DNA from: Achromobacter spanius
GTDB taxonomy: Bacteria > Pseudomonadota > Gammaproteobacteria > Burkholderiales > Burkholderiaceae_B
NCBI RefSeq assembly: GCF_029637605.1
Contig: NZ_CP121261.1
Coordinates: 2,604,001-2,668,000, forward strand
Length of the DNA stretch: 64,000 nucleotides
Direction: 5' to 3'
Part shown: one piece after another, positions 8,239 through 17,017 of the stretch
Layout: every line of letters starts with the position of its first letter
How positions within the stretch are numbered: position 1 is the first letter of the stretch
Notes under the pieces: generated by a model
What the model was told of the DNA's origin: nothing
The model's database searches: none
Seen by the model: the letters and a program-made list of their open reading frames with translations, nothing else
Translations under genes and position numbers: made by a program

Positions 8239-9246
8239 TCAATCGATGACAATATTCTCCCGCTTCACCACAAGAGAAAGCTGATCGACCTCACGCCCGA
8301 TGCGCGTGGACAATTCCTTCGGATTGCTCATGACGACGCTACCCTGCGCACTCAGTGTGGTATTGGCTGCGGGCTGCTCCATCGCGCGCTTGGACTGCTC
8401 GTACAAGGTCTCTACGATCTGGGCAGGCGTGCCTGCCGGGGCGAACAGGCCCAGCCAGAAAGTGACATCGATGTTCGGATAGCCTGCCTCGGCCATCGTC
8501 GGGATATCCGGCATTTGGGAAATTCGTTGCTTCTGCGTGACTGCCAGGGCTTTCAACTTGCCGGCCGCCACTTGCGGTGCGCTGGCCAGCGTATCGAAAG
8601 ACGTGTTCACCTCGCCCGCCATGACCGCCATGCTGGCTTGCGCGGCCGATTTGTAAGGGATATGGGTTGCCTTGAACTGGGTGTCATTGCTCAGCCGCGC
8701 AAACGCCAGATGGGCCAGGTTGCCTTGGCCTCCCGACCCATAGGTGAGCTCGCCCGGATTCTTCCTGGCGTACGCAACCAGATCCTTGACCGACTCGATG
8801 GAATTCTTCTTGGCCCATTCGGGGTTGACGTTCAGGATGAACGGCGCGTCCAGTACCAGGGCGATGGGAGCGAAATCCTTGGTCTTGTACTGGGAGTTCT
8901 TGTAGATCAAGGGATTGACGGTGATGCTGCTGCTGTTGGTGGCCAGCAGCGTGTAGCCATCCGGCGCCGCACGGGCCACCTCGGCCGCCCCGATCGATCC
9001 ATTGGCGCCGCCCTTGTTCTCAACGATGACGGGCTGCTTGAGCGTCTTGGACAAAGAATCCGACAGCAGGCGAGCCATCGTGTCCGTGATCGAACCGGCC
9101 GGGAACGGCACGATGATCTTGATGGCTTTAGTGGGCCATGCGTTGTCCTGCGCGAACGCGGCAGGTGACCCCAACCCCAATGCCGACGCCACGGCGACAT
9201 GAGCGGAAGTGATGAGGAAGTTACGGCGGGAATTGGATGTAGTCAT
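8239..9246 (-). CDS. Bug family tripartite tricarboxylate transporter substrate-binding protein
   Basis: 335 residues. The N-terminus SRRNFLITSAHVAVASALG resembles a twin-arginine or long Sec signal, cut after AAFAQ. The mature part shows IKIIVPFPAGSITDTMAR, VENKGGANGSIGA, APDGYTLLATNSSS and NPGELTYGSGGQGN, which identify a periplasmic Bug/TctC receptor. It sits downstream of the double CoA-transferase gene and the acyl-CoA carboxylase gene on the same strand (55-base gap). The ligand is therefore probably the carboxylic acid that this cluster activates to its CoA thioester. No TctA/TctB membrane partners are in the window. Confidence 0.93.
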   Translation of the reverse strand: MTTSNSRRNFLITSAHVAVASALGLGSPAAFAQDNAWPTKAIKIIVPFPAGSITDTMARLLSDSLSKTLKQPVIVENKGGANGSIGAAEVARAAPDGYTLLATNSSSITVNPLIYKNSQYKTKDFAPIALVLDAPFILNVNPEWAKKNSIESVKDLVAYARKNPGELTYGSGGQGNLAHLAFARLSNDTQFKATHIPYKSAAQASMAVMAGEVNTSFDTLASAPQVAAGKLKALAVTQKQRISQMPDIPTMAEAGYPNIDVTFWLGLFAPAGTPAQIVETLYEQSKRAMEQPAANTTLSAQGSVVMSNPKELSTRIGREVDQLSLVVKRENIVID

Positions 9247-9301
9247 TGTTTGTCTCCACGAAAATTAGATCTTGTGTATTGCATCGTGCTTGCGCGGCTT
9301 G

Positions 9302-11749
9302 TCAGGCCGCCTTCCTGGTTGCGGTGTTTCCTATGATTCCGTCTCGTTCCAGTGTCTGTTGCTGATCCGCGCTCATGCCCAACACGCGCGAAAACACATC
9401 GCCATTGTGCTGCCCGAGCGTAGGCGCCGGACGCACCGCCGCGACCGTCACGCCCGGCTCCCTGAACCAGGGCGTGGTCGCCAGAAACTCGCCGATATAA
9501 GGGCGGGACGTCGCCTTGAAAAACTCACGGGCTTTGAGATGCGGGTCATCGAGCACCGTCCAGATCGGCTTGACTTCTCCTGCGCTTATGCCGGCCTGCT
9601 GTAGTTCGGCCATGGCGCTTTGCGCGGAGCGCGCGCGGGCCCATGCGTTGATCCTGCGGTCTATCTCTTCATGCCGGATCCGTCGGCCTGCCGCCTTCTC
9701 CAGGACAGGGTCCAGGGCAAGATCCGCCGCCTGCATGACCGCCAGCAATGCCTGCCATTGCGCATCGCTCGTGATGCTTACCACCACCCAGGCGTCATCG
9801 CCCGCGCACTGGTAGATCCCCTGCGGGGCATGTAGAGGATGCGCATTGCCGCTGCGGGGCGTGGTGGTGCCGTGCACGGACTGCTCAATGAGGAACGGTG
9901 CTGTCATGGGCAGCATGCATTCCACCTGAGACAGGTTGACGTGGCGCCCCTTGCCCGAGCGTTGCTGCACGAACAGCGCCAACAACGCCGCCGCGCCCCC
10001 GTTGAAGCCACCCACAGGGTCACCATAAGCGTAGGAGGTCAGCGCCGGTGGGTCCTGCGGGAAGCCGGTGTAATGCGGCAGGCCGCTAGCCTGCTCCAGC
10101 GTGCCGCCATAGGCCCTGATCGTGCTCCATGCATTGCCCGATCCGAATGCCGGCATGGATACCATGACCAAGCGCGGATTGACCTGGGACAGCACGGTGT
10201 AGTCCAGCCCAAGTTTGGGCAATACCTCGGTCGAGTAGTTCTCGATGACGATATCGGCCTTGGCCACCAGATCGAACAGGACCGCACGCCCTTCAGCACG
10301 GGTCAGATCTAGCGTGATGCCCAACTTGTTGCGGTTCATCAGCGCAAAGTTCGAGTTCTTCTCGTAGAGCTTTTCCTGATAGAACTCATCGGTGTAATGC
10401 GTGCCCCGCCACCAGTCCGGGTAGCCCGTGCTTTCCACCTTGATGACTTCCGCGCCAAAGTCCGCCAGCGTCCTTGCCGCCAATGGCCCGGCCCACCCCA
10501 TCGTCAGGTCCACCACCCGGATTTTTCTTAAGGGCGGCGCGTCCGGCGCGGCCCTGGCCAAGCCGGCGGCCGGCGTCAGGCTCTGCGCTTCACGGTAGCG
10601 GGGGCCGTCAGCGTCCAGAAGCGCTGCCTTACCGCCCGGCAGGGGCCCCGCATCGCCCATGGGCAGCGGAACGACCGGCCCCTCGAATTCGGCCGCCCCC
10701 GCCTTGACGGGAACAAAAGCGCCGCGTTCGCGATGCACGCCTTGTTGAAGCAGCTCTGCCATGGTGGGCACGATGACCGCGGGAAATTTCTGCTTGCGCA
10801 GCACATCGAACCATTCCTCGGCTGTCCTGGCGCGCAGGCTGGGAATCAGGAACGCATCGATTTCGTCCGCATGGACCATACGGGTCGGCCCGCTGGCAAA
10901 ACGCGGATCCGCGGCCAGGTCCGGGTGGCCGATGGCGGCGCACAGCGCTGCCCACTGCGGGCCGGTATGGGCGAACAGCCCAATCCAGCCCTGCTTTGTC
11001 TCGTAGATGCCGGCGGGATGCGCGGTGCAGAACCGATTGACACCCAGCCTAGCCATGGGATGCCGGCCATCCTGCACCATGCCGGCTTCCATCTCCACCA
11101 GCGAAAACGCAATCTCATGGATGCTCAGCAGATAACGCCGGCTGCCGTCGGATCGCCCCAGCAACGCGGCGGTCGCGCTTGAGAATGCCGCGACACCGGC
11201 GGCAATGGCGGTCTGAATGTCGTGCGGCAGATGGGGCGGGCCCTGCTTCGCGCCACTGCAATACACCGAGCCGGCCAGGGCGCGGCACACGGCCTCGGTT
11301 CCCGCGAAACCACTGTAGGGGCCGGACTCGCCGAACCAGGTCAGACATACCTCGATGGGCGCAATGCCCTGGCTGTCATTTCCATCGTCCGCGTACGCGG
11401 GGCGCTTCAGAACCTCCAAGCCTTCGTCCAGCGCCCGGGCGTCAAGAATCACATCGCAGGTCCGCGCAAGCCCTGACAGCCAGGCGGTATCCGCGCCAGT
11501 CTTTCCACGACGGGCCACGCTGCGCTTGTTGGTATTGAGCCAGGCATGCAAGGCGCTTGCGGGCTCGCCATTGGCCTCGTTCAACAGGGGCGGCATGCGG
11601 CGCAGCGTGTCGCCGTGGGCGTCCTCCAGCTTGATGACCTCGGCGCCAAAATCCGCAAAAAGCTTCCCGGCATAAGCCACTGCCGCTCCGCAGCCAATTT
11701 CCAGCACGCGCAACCCAGAGAAGGCGAGCCGGCTTTCAGATGTATGCAT
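9302..11749 (-). CDS. tandem double-domain CaiB/BaiF CoA-transferase
   Basis: 815 residues, twice the usual length, because two complete family III CoA-transferase units are fused. The first begins with LRVLEIGCGAAVAYAGKLFADFGAEVIKLED and the second, near residue 410, with IRVVDLTMGWAGPLAARTL. Both halves retain a likely catalytic Asp: LPHDIQTAIAAG in the first and YGDPVGGFNGG in the second. Such proteins move CoA between an acyl-CoA donor and a free carboxylate. The ATG at 11749 is used; a TTG six codons earlier is possible. It is 33 bases downstream of the carboxylase gene, so both probably act on the same substrate series. Single-chain doubles are known among enzymes for carnitine, bile acids and other large acids; the substrate here is unknown. 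Confidence 0.88.
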   Translation of the reverse strand: MHTSESRLAFSGLRVLEIGCGAAVAYAGKLFADFGAEVIKLEDAHGDTLRRMPPLLNEANGEPASALHAWLNTNKRSVARRGKTGADTAWLSGLARTCDVILDARALDEGLEVLKRPAYADDGNDSQGIAPIEVCLTWFGESGPYSGFAGTEAVCRALAGSVYCSGAKQGPPHLPHDIQTAIAAGVAAFSSATAALLGRSDGSRRYLLSIHEIAFSLVEMEAGMVQDGRHPMARLGVNRFCTAHPAGIYETKQGWIGLFAHTGPQWAALCAAIGHPDLAADPRFASGPTRMVHADEIDAFLIPSLRARTAEEWFDVLRKQKFPAVIVPTMAELLQQGVHRERGAFVPVKAGAAEFEGPVVPLPMGDAGPLPGGKAALLDADGPRYREAQSLTPAAGLARAAPDAPPLRKIRVVDLTMGWAGPLAARTLADFGAEVIKVESTGYPDWWRGTHYTDEFYQEKLYEKNSNFALMNRNKLGITLDLTRAEGRAVLFDLVAKADIVIENYSTEVLPKLGLDYTVLSQVNPRLVMVSMPAFGSGNAWSTIRAYGGTLEQASGLPHYTGFPQDPPALTSYAYGDPVGGFNGGAAALLALFVQQRSGKGRHVNLSQVECMLPMTAPFLIEQSVHGTTTPRSGNAHPLHAPQGIYQCAGDDAWVVVSITSDAQWQALLAVMQAADLALDPVLEKAAGRRIRHEEIDRRINAWARARSAQSAMAELQQAGISAGEVKPIWTVLDDPHLKAREFFKATSRPYIGEFLATTPWFREPGVTVAAVRPAPTLGQHNGDVFSRVLGMSADQQQTLERDGIIGNTATRKAA

Positions 11750-11782
11750 AGTCGCAATCTGTTCCAAGAGACTTCGCCTTGA

Positions 11783-14700
11783 TTACCAGGTATCGACAAA
11801 GGCGCGGCGGGCCCGGCCGGCGCGCACAGATGCCGACGCGATGCCTTGGCGTATCCACGTGCGCGTCTGCGCGGGGTCGATGACTGCGTCGATCTCCGTC
11901 GTGGACGCGACATTGATGGCGTGCCCGCGCTCGTAGGCGCGAGCCACCAACTGGTCGTAAAGCGCCTGGCGCTCCGGCCCCTCGGGGACGTTTTCGAGTT
12001 CCTTCTTGAAGCCTAGCCGGATAGACCCTTCCAGGCCCATGGGGCCGAATTCGCCCGTTGGCCACGACACCGCGCAACTGGCCGAGCGAAAGCCCCCGCC
12101 GGCCATGGCCATGGCGCCCAGGCCGTAGCCCTTGCGCAAGGCAATTGCCAAGATGGCGACCCGCAGCTTGGCCGCGACCACGAACATGCGCGACACATGC
12201 CGGACTTGCGCCTTGGCCTCTTGCTCCGGCCCGACCATGAATCCCGGCGTATCGATCAACGAAATGATGGGCAGGCCGTGGATATCGCAAAGATTCATGA
12301 AGCGTGCCGCCTTGTCGGCCGCATCGGCATCGATGGCGCCGCCCAGGTGATGCGGATTGTTGGCGATGATCCCTACAGGCTGCCCTTCCACACGCGCCAG
12401 GGCGGTGTGCATTCCCTGGCCGAACCCCGAACGCAGCATCAATACACTGCCGACGTCGGCAATGCCTTCGATGACCTTGCGGCTGTCGTAGACACGCAAG
12501 CGATTCTCCGGCACCACATGACGGAGGTGGCGCGGGTCGGGCGCCACCCAGTCCTTGGTGCGGCCCTGGAACATGGACAGATAGTGTTTCGCCGCCACGA
12601 CGGCCTGCGCCTCGTTGTCGACCAGGATGTCGATGACGCCATTGGCGAACTGCACCGGCGCGGGGCCGACGTCCTCTGGCCGGAAGATGCCCAGGCCTCC
12701 GCCTTCGATCATCGCCGGGCCGGCCATGCCGATGTTGGCGCTCTTGTCCGCGATGATGACATCGCAGACCCCCAGAAAGGCGGCGTTGCCCGCGAAACAG
12801 CGTCCGGAAACTATGCCGAGCAAAGGCACTTCGCCACTGAGTTCGGCAAGCGCCGCGAACGACGGCTGATACAGCCCGGATACGAACGGAAAATCGACAT
12901 CGCCCGGCCGACCACCGCCGCCTTCGGCGAACAACACCATCGGCATTTCATCGCGGCGGGCACGTTCCACCAGCCTGTCGGTCTTGATGTGATTGCGTTT
13001 GCCCTGCGTGCCCGCCAGCACCGTCGCGTCATAGGCCATCACGGCGGTCAGCGACCCGTCGTAGCCGAATGCGTCGCCGTTGACGTTGCCAATGCCGGTG
13101 ACAATGCCGTCCGCTGGCGTGTTGGCGATCAGGTCTTCCTTGCTGCGGCGGCTGGCCTGCGCGGCAATGACCAGTGCGCCAAACTCCACGAACGAGCCTT
13201 CATCGCACAGATCGTCCACGTTCTCCCGTGCGGTGCGCTGGCCTCGCGAACGGCGCTTTGCCAAGGCCTGCGGGCGCGCGTCATCATAAAGCGACGCATG
13301 GCGGTCGAGAACGGCTTGCAGGTCCGGACGCACGGCATCCAGATCGATCGCGTCTGTCACGACCTCGGTGTCGACACCACTCGATTCCTCTTCCAGCAAG
13401 ACCAGGATCTCGCCTTCGAGCACATTGCCGCCACTGACGGCCGGCACCTCGACGACCCTGCCATTGAAATCGGCGACGACGCTGTACTCCATTTTCATCG
13501 CTTCGATCACGGCGATGGGTTGGCCCTTGAGCACAAAAGCGCCAGCGCTCACAGACACCTCGACCAGGCGGCCGCTCAACGGCGCGCGCGATGCCGAAAG
13601 CCCTTCCGGCACGGCGGCCTGCGCGGCCTGCGGCAGCTTGGCCGCCGAAGCGCCGCGCGCCCCCGAATCCCCGATCAGGTTGTCCTTGGCCTGCTGCTCT
13701 TGCGCATACTGCTCGGCCGCTGCAAGCAGTTCCCCGAGGATGGACTCGATGTAGCGCGTATGGTTGCGCTGCGACAGGAAGTCCTCCCGTGCCACAAGCG
13801 CCTGCAAAAGATGGATATTCGTGGCGACACCGGCAATCCGGAACTCGGCCAGACAGCGGCGCAAACGCCGCAGCACTCCCGAGAAATCGTCACTGCTGCT
13901 GAACACGATCAGCTTGGCCAGCAGCGTGTCGAACGCCGGGGCGGGCGAGTACCCGCTGTAGGCATGAGTATCGACGCGCACTTCGGGGCCGGCGGGCGGC
14001 TCGAAACGCTCCAGCCTGCCATGCGCCGGGCGTGCCATGCCCGTGGCATCGGTCGATTCCGCATTGATGCGGACCTGAATGGCATAACCGTTCAGCCTCG
14101 GCGGGTTGCTTGGGTCCACGCCCAGTTCGGCCAGGCGCTTTCCCTGCGCGACCCCGATCTGCAAGGTCACCAGATCCACGCCCGTAACCTGCTCGGTAAT
14201 CGTATGTTCGACCTGTAGCCGGGGATTGGCTTCGATGAATACAAAGTCCGTCTGCACCCCCTGCTCGTTTTCTTCGACCAGGAATTCAAAGGTTCCCAGG
14301 CTGCGGTACTCCACCCTGGCCGCCATTTTCTGTGCCGCGGCAAGAATGGCGGCGCGCAGAGGGGCGGTCAGCACCGGGCTGGGCGCGATCTCGACCACTT
14401 TCTGAAAGCGGCGCTGCAGCGTGCAATCCCGATCGCCAAGCGCGACCACCGACGCACCATCGCCGGCGATCTGCACTTCGATATGACGCGCGCGATTGAC
14501 CAGACGCTCCGCGTACAGCGCGTCTACACCAAAGGCCGACATGGCTTCCGACCGGCAGCGGGCATAGAGCTCGGCGATATCGGCTTTGGACTTGACGACG
14601 CGCATCCCGCGTCCGCCGCCTCCGCCGACCGCCTTGATGACGATCCCAACCCCGCCCTGCTCGTCGAAGAACTGTTCGACGTCCGCAAGTGTTGCACCAC

Positions 14701-15100
14701 CCGGCGTGGCGGGCATGACGGGCACGCCGCATTCGCGGGCCAGTTGCAAAGCGCGGCCTTTGTCTCCGAACAGAGCCAGGTGATCGGCGTTCGGGCCGAT
14801 GAACGTGATTCCCGCCGCATCGCAAGCCAGGGCGAAATCCGCCCTTTCACTCAAGAAGCCATACCCCGGATGGATGGCATCGCAACGCTCGGCCGTGGCT
14901 GCGGCAATGATGGCGTCGATATCGATATAGGCCGCCGGACCGGAGCCGTTCAGCGCAACCGTGGTATCCGCAAGAATTCGATGCCTGGAGTTTGAATCGT
15001 CCTGGGAATACACCGCGACGCTTTCCAACCCAAGGTCGCGCACGGCGCGAATGACTCGCACGGCGATTTCGCCACGATTGGCAACCAACACTCTCTTCAT
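11783..15100 (-). CDS. single-chain acyl-CoA carboxylase (biotin carboxylase, BCCP and carboxyltransferase in one protein)
   Basis: 1105 residues. The order is biotin carboxylase (residues 1-455: VLVANRGEIAVRVIRA, ATP-grasp loop KAVGGGGGRGMRVV, EANPRLQVEHTITE), a biotin carrier domain with EAMKMEY (Lys536 is biotinylated), then a complete carboxyltransferase domain (about 590-1105) with the acyl-CoA and carboxybiotin folds. Propionyl- and acetyl-CoA carboxylases normally split these across subunits. Single-chain forms are known as long-chain or broad acyl-CoA carboxylases. The protein would use ATP and bicarbonate to carboxylate an acyl-CoA at the alpha (or gamma) position. It is transcribed away from a LysR regulator and heads the carboxylase, CoA-transferase, Bug receptor operon. 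The acyl substrate is not evident from sequence. Confidence 0.93.
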   Translation of the reverse strand: MKRVLVANRGEIAVRVIRAVRDLGLESVAVYSQDDSNSRHRILADTTVALNGSGPAAYIDIDAIIAAATAERCDAIHPGYGFLSERADFALACDAAGITFIGPNADHLALFGDKGRALQLARECGVPVMPATPGGATLADVEQFFDEQGGVGIVIKAVGGGGGRGMRVVKSKADIAELYARCRSEAMSAFGVDALYAERLVNRARHIEVQIAGDGASVVALGDRDCTLQRRFQKVVEIAPSPVLTAPLRAAILAAAQKMAARVEYRSLGTFEFLVEENEQGVQTDFVFIEANPRLQVEHTITEQVTGVDLVTLQIGVAQGKRLAELGVDPSNPPRLNGYAIQVRINAESTDATGMARPAHGRLERFEPPAGPEVRVDTHAYSGYSPAPAFDTLLAKLIVFSSSDDFSGVLRRLRRCLAEFRIAGVATNIHLLQALVAREDFLSQRNHTRYIESILGELLAAAEQYAQEQQAKDNLIGDSGARGASAAKLPQAAQAAVPEGLSASRAPLSGRLVEVSVSAGAFVLKGQPIAVIEAMKMEYSVVADFNGRVVEVPAVSGGNVLEGEILVLLEEESSGVDTEVVTDAIDLDAVRPDLQAVLDRHASLYDDARPQALAKRRSRGQRTARENVDDLCDEGSFVEFGALVIAAQASRRSKEDLIANTPADGIVTGIGNVNGDAFGYDGSLTAVMAYDATVLAGTQGKRNHIKTDRLVERARRDEMPMVLFAEGGGGRPGDVDFPFVSGLYQPSFAALAELSGEVPLLGIVSGRCFAGNAAFLGVCDVIIADKSANIGMAGPAMIEGGGLGIFRPEDVGPAPVQFANGVIDILVDNEAQAVVAAKHYLSMFQGRTKDWVAPDPRHLRHVVPENRLRVYDSRKVIEGIADVGSVLMLRSGFGQGMHTALARVEGQPVGIIANNPHHLGGAIDADAADKAARFMNLCDIHGLPIISLIDTPGFMVGPEQEAKAQVRHVSRMFVVAAKLRVAILAIALRKGYGLGAMAMAGGGFRSASCAVSWPTGEFGPMGLEGSIRLGFKKELENVPEGPERQALYDQLVARAYERGHAINVASTTEIDAVIDPAQTRTWIRQGIASASVRAGRARRAFVDTW

Positions 15101-15131
15101 GGTGATCCTATGTCTCTGCTCTAACTCTTAT

Positions 15132-15147
15132 GCTCAAGTCCTTGAGC
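15132..15147. promoter_or_regulatory. palindromic operator candidate upstream of the carboxylase operon
   Basis: GCTCAAG-TC-CTTGAGC is a perfect 7-bp inverted repeat, 32 bases before the carboxylase start in the gap shared with the divergent LysR gene. It could be a regulator site; it does not have the textbook T-N11-A form. Confidence 0.45.
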
Positions 15148-15372
15148 TGCTGCCCGTAGCCATTGCATGTTCCTGCCAGACGAGGCGCGCCTGCGGGCAG
15201 GCGCCGAAAAGCACTAACATGGAAACGCATACGCGCAATCGCAGCCCAGCTTGATCCGGCGGTTGTCGTTAACTTGATGAGGATGGTAGGTGCCGTGCAA
15301 CAGCCGGACAATTCACATTTTTCTCTGACCCCTATAGCCGTTCGGCATGTGTCTCGATAAAGGCAGGCGGTA

Positions 15373-16302
15373 ATGGAACTCAGGCAGTTAAGAACGGTTT
15401 TGGCGATCGCGGAAACCGGCAGCCTCACCAAGGCGGCGGAACTGCTGCACGTTGTGCAGCCCGCCCTGTCCCGACAGCTGAAGCAGCTGGAAGACGAACT
15501 GGGCATTCCGCTTTTCGAGCGCAACCGGCTCGGGATGGTGCTGACCGTGCCTGGCCGCCGGTTTGTCGATCAGGTGCGGGTTTCCCTTAAGGGGCTCAAC
15601 GAAGCCCGGGCCGACATCGGCGCCGCAAAATCGGATCTTCTTGGCACGGTGTCCATCGGCATGCTGCCCAGCCTCGCGACTGCGCTTGCCGGCCCGCTCG
15701 TCGTCGCGCTGCAGCAGCAGTACCCCAATCTGCGCGTGCGCATCGCCACCGGCTTCTCGGATTTCCTGCAAGAGGGCCTGGAGGCTGGCAAGCTTGATAT
15801 CTGCCTCATGGGCGACTATCTGCAATCCGAACTTCTGCAGACCTCGCCCGCTTATTCCGAACCCATATATGTCTTCGGCATGCCGGGATCCGGATTGTCC
15901 CAGGACACCCCGATGACGCTCGAGGCCGTCTCCAGAATGCCCATGGTGGTTCCGGAAGCGCGCAGCTTGCGCAACGTGATAGACCGGGCCTGCACCATCC
16001 TGGGCGTCAACCTGAATCTGGTTGCCGAGTCGGACAGCACGGCGGTCATTCTCGATCTGGTGTTGCGCGGCGTCGGCTACACCATCCTGCCAGCCATCCC
16101 CATCATGACGATGCTGGCCGAAAAGCGCATCGAAGGCGCTCCCATCATCAGCCCCACGCTGCAACGCACCGTGATCATCGGCACCGCCGTCCTGAACCGC
16201 AACCCTCGCCTGGCCAATGCGCTGCATGCCGAGCTGATCCGCCTGCTCGAGCCCTACATCAAACAGTTCGACCACGTCGGCGCACGCTGGCTGGCTGACT
16301 GA
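15373..16302 (+). CDS. LysR-family transcriptional regulator
   Basis: 309 residues. The N-terminal winged HTH is canonical (MELRQLRTVLAIAETGSLTKAAELLHVVQPALSRQL, LEDELGIPLFER). The C-terminal effector-binding domain starts near residue 90 (GTVSIGMLPSLATAL) and resembles the Nac/Cbl branch of LysR proteins. It is transcribed divergently from the carboxylase operon and lies upstream of the DUF35-thiolase-dehydrogenase genes. It is therefore the natural candidate regulator of both arms, most likely an activator responding to an acid or CoA-ester intermediate. The ATG follows GGCAGGCGGTA, a weak ribosome binding site. Confidence 0.92.
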   Translation: MELRQLRTVLAIAETGSLTKAAELLHVVQPALSRQLKQLEDELGIPLFERNRLGMVLTVPGRRFVDQVRVSLKGLNEARADIGAAKSDLLGTVSIGMLPSLATALAGPLVVALQQQYPNLRVRIATGFSDFLQEGLEAGKLDICLMGDYLQSELLQTSPAYSEPIYVFGMPGSGLSQDTPMTLEAVSRMPMVVPEARSLRNVIDRACTILGVNLNLVAESDSTAVILDLVLRGVGYTILPAIPIMTMLAEKRIEGAPIISPTLQRTVIIGTAVLNRNPRLANALHAELIRLLEPYIKQFDHVGARWLAD

Positions 16303-16378
16303 ATCCCCCCTCTGCACGCGAGCCCGGCACGCACCGGGCCACGGCCGAGCTATGCCCAATCGCTATGCCCCTCGTCAA

Positions 16379-16390
16379 AATTAGTTAATT
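16379..16390. promoter_or_regulatory. AT-rich inverted repeat upstream of the DUF35 gene
   Basis: AATTA-GT-TAATT stands out in GC-rich sequence, about 130 bases before the DUF35 start. It may be a promoter element or part of a LysR site. No direct evidence beyond position. Confidence 0.3.
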
Positions 16391-16518
16391 GTCCCGAGAC
16401 GGATCGCCCCCCTAACATCATTCAAGCGTCGCGGCATCGCCAGCAGACAAGCCATGCACCAACGGGTGTATGTAACGTCCGCCGGCCTGCCGCGGCCAAA
16501 GAATCTTGGGAGGCGAAT

Positions 16519-16926
16519 GTGCAGAATTCATCTAACAGCACACACACAGCGGGCGACGAGGCAGTCGGCCCGGAGCAGTACTTCCAGCGCATGCTCGAAC
16601 AAGGGCAGTTCATGATTCAGCGCTGCGAAACAACCGGCCGCGCCGTTTTCTATCCTCGAGCCATCTCCCCTTATGGCGGCGGCCCCTTGCGCTGGGAAGC
16701 CGCCAGTGGCGACGGCACCATCTATTCAACCACCGTCGTGCGCCAACGCCCCGAACGGGGTGGGGACTATTGCGTCGTCCTGGTGGACCTTGAAGAAGGA
16801 CCGCGCCTGATGAGCACCGTTGTCGATATGGAACCCCTGGCGGTGACGATCGGCATGCGAGTCCGTGCAGAAGTGCGCCGCCAGTCCTCTGGCGTGCCGC
16901 GCGTGGTGTTTGTGCGCGCGGACTGA
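16519..16926 (+). CDS. DUF35 OB-fold protein with degenerate zinc ribbon
   Basis: 135 residues. The C-terminal half is the OB fold of the DUF35 family (GTIYSTTVVRQRP, then YCVVLVDLEEGPRLMSTV). Relatives begin with a rubredoxin-like zinc ribbon of two CxxC pairs. Here it reads RCETTGRAVFYPRAISPYGGG, with only one of four cysteines left, so zinc binding is probably lost. DUF35 proteins pair with thiolase-fold enzymes and channel CoA substrates, for example with the steroid aldolase Ltp2. The next gene is such a thiolase-like protein. The start is a GTG with GGGAGG five to eight bases upstream; an overlapping ATG two bases earlier is out of frame. The end of the gene lies inside a 30-bp tandem repeat. 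Confidence 0.85.
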   Translation: MQNSSNSTHTAGDEAVGPEQYFQRMLEQGQFMIQRCETTGRAVFYPRAISPYGGGPLRWEAASGDGTIYSTTVVRQRPERGGDYCVVLVDLEEGPRLMSTVVDMEPLAVTIGMRVRAEVRRQSSGVPRVVFVRAD

Positions 16927-16990
16927 CCGCGTGTGGTGTTTGCGCGCGCGGACTGACCGCCTGCGGTGATTGTGCGCGCGGACAGACCGC
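16901..16990 (+). repeat. 30-bp tandem repeat, three copies, overlapping the end of the DUF35 gene
   Basis: Three 30-base units (16901-16930, 16931-16960, 16961-16990) share the core GCGCGCGGAC-GACCGC. The first unit holds the last codons VVFVRAD and the TGA of the DUF35 gene. The second unit repeats VVFARAD plus TGA in the same frame, and the third has AGA in place of TGA. The repeat therefore duplicated the C-terminus and stop. Confidence 0.9.
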
Positions 16991-17017
16991 GCGACCCATG
17001 CTAATTGGAATGAATTG

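Noticed and set aside
12197..14218. Long plus-strand open frame (673 codons) opposite the acyl-CoA carboxylase
   Set aside because: It is the mirror of a clearly conserved gene in GC-rich DNA, is rich in His, Arg and Gln, and has no motif or ribosome binding site.
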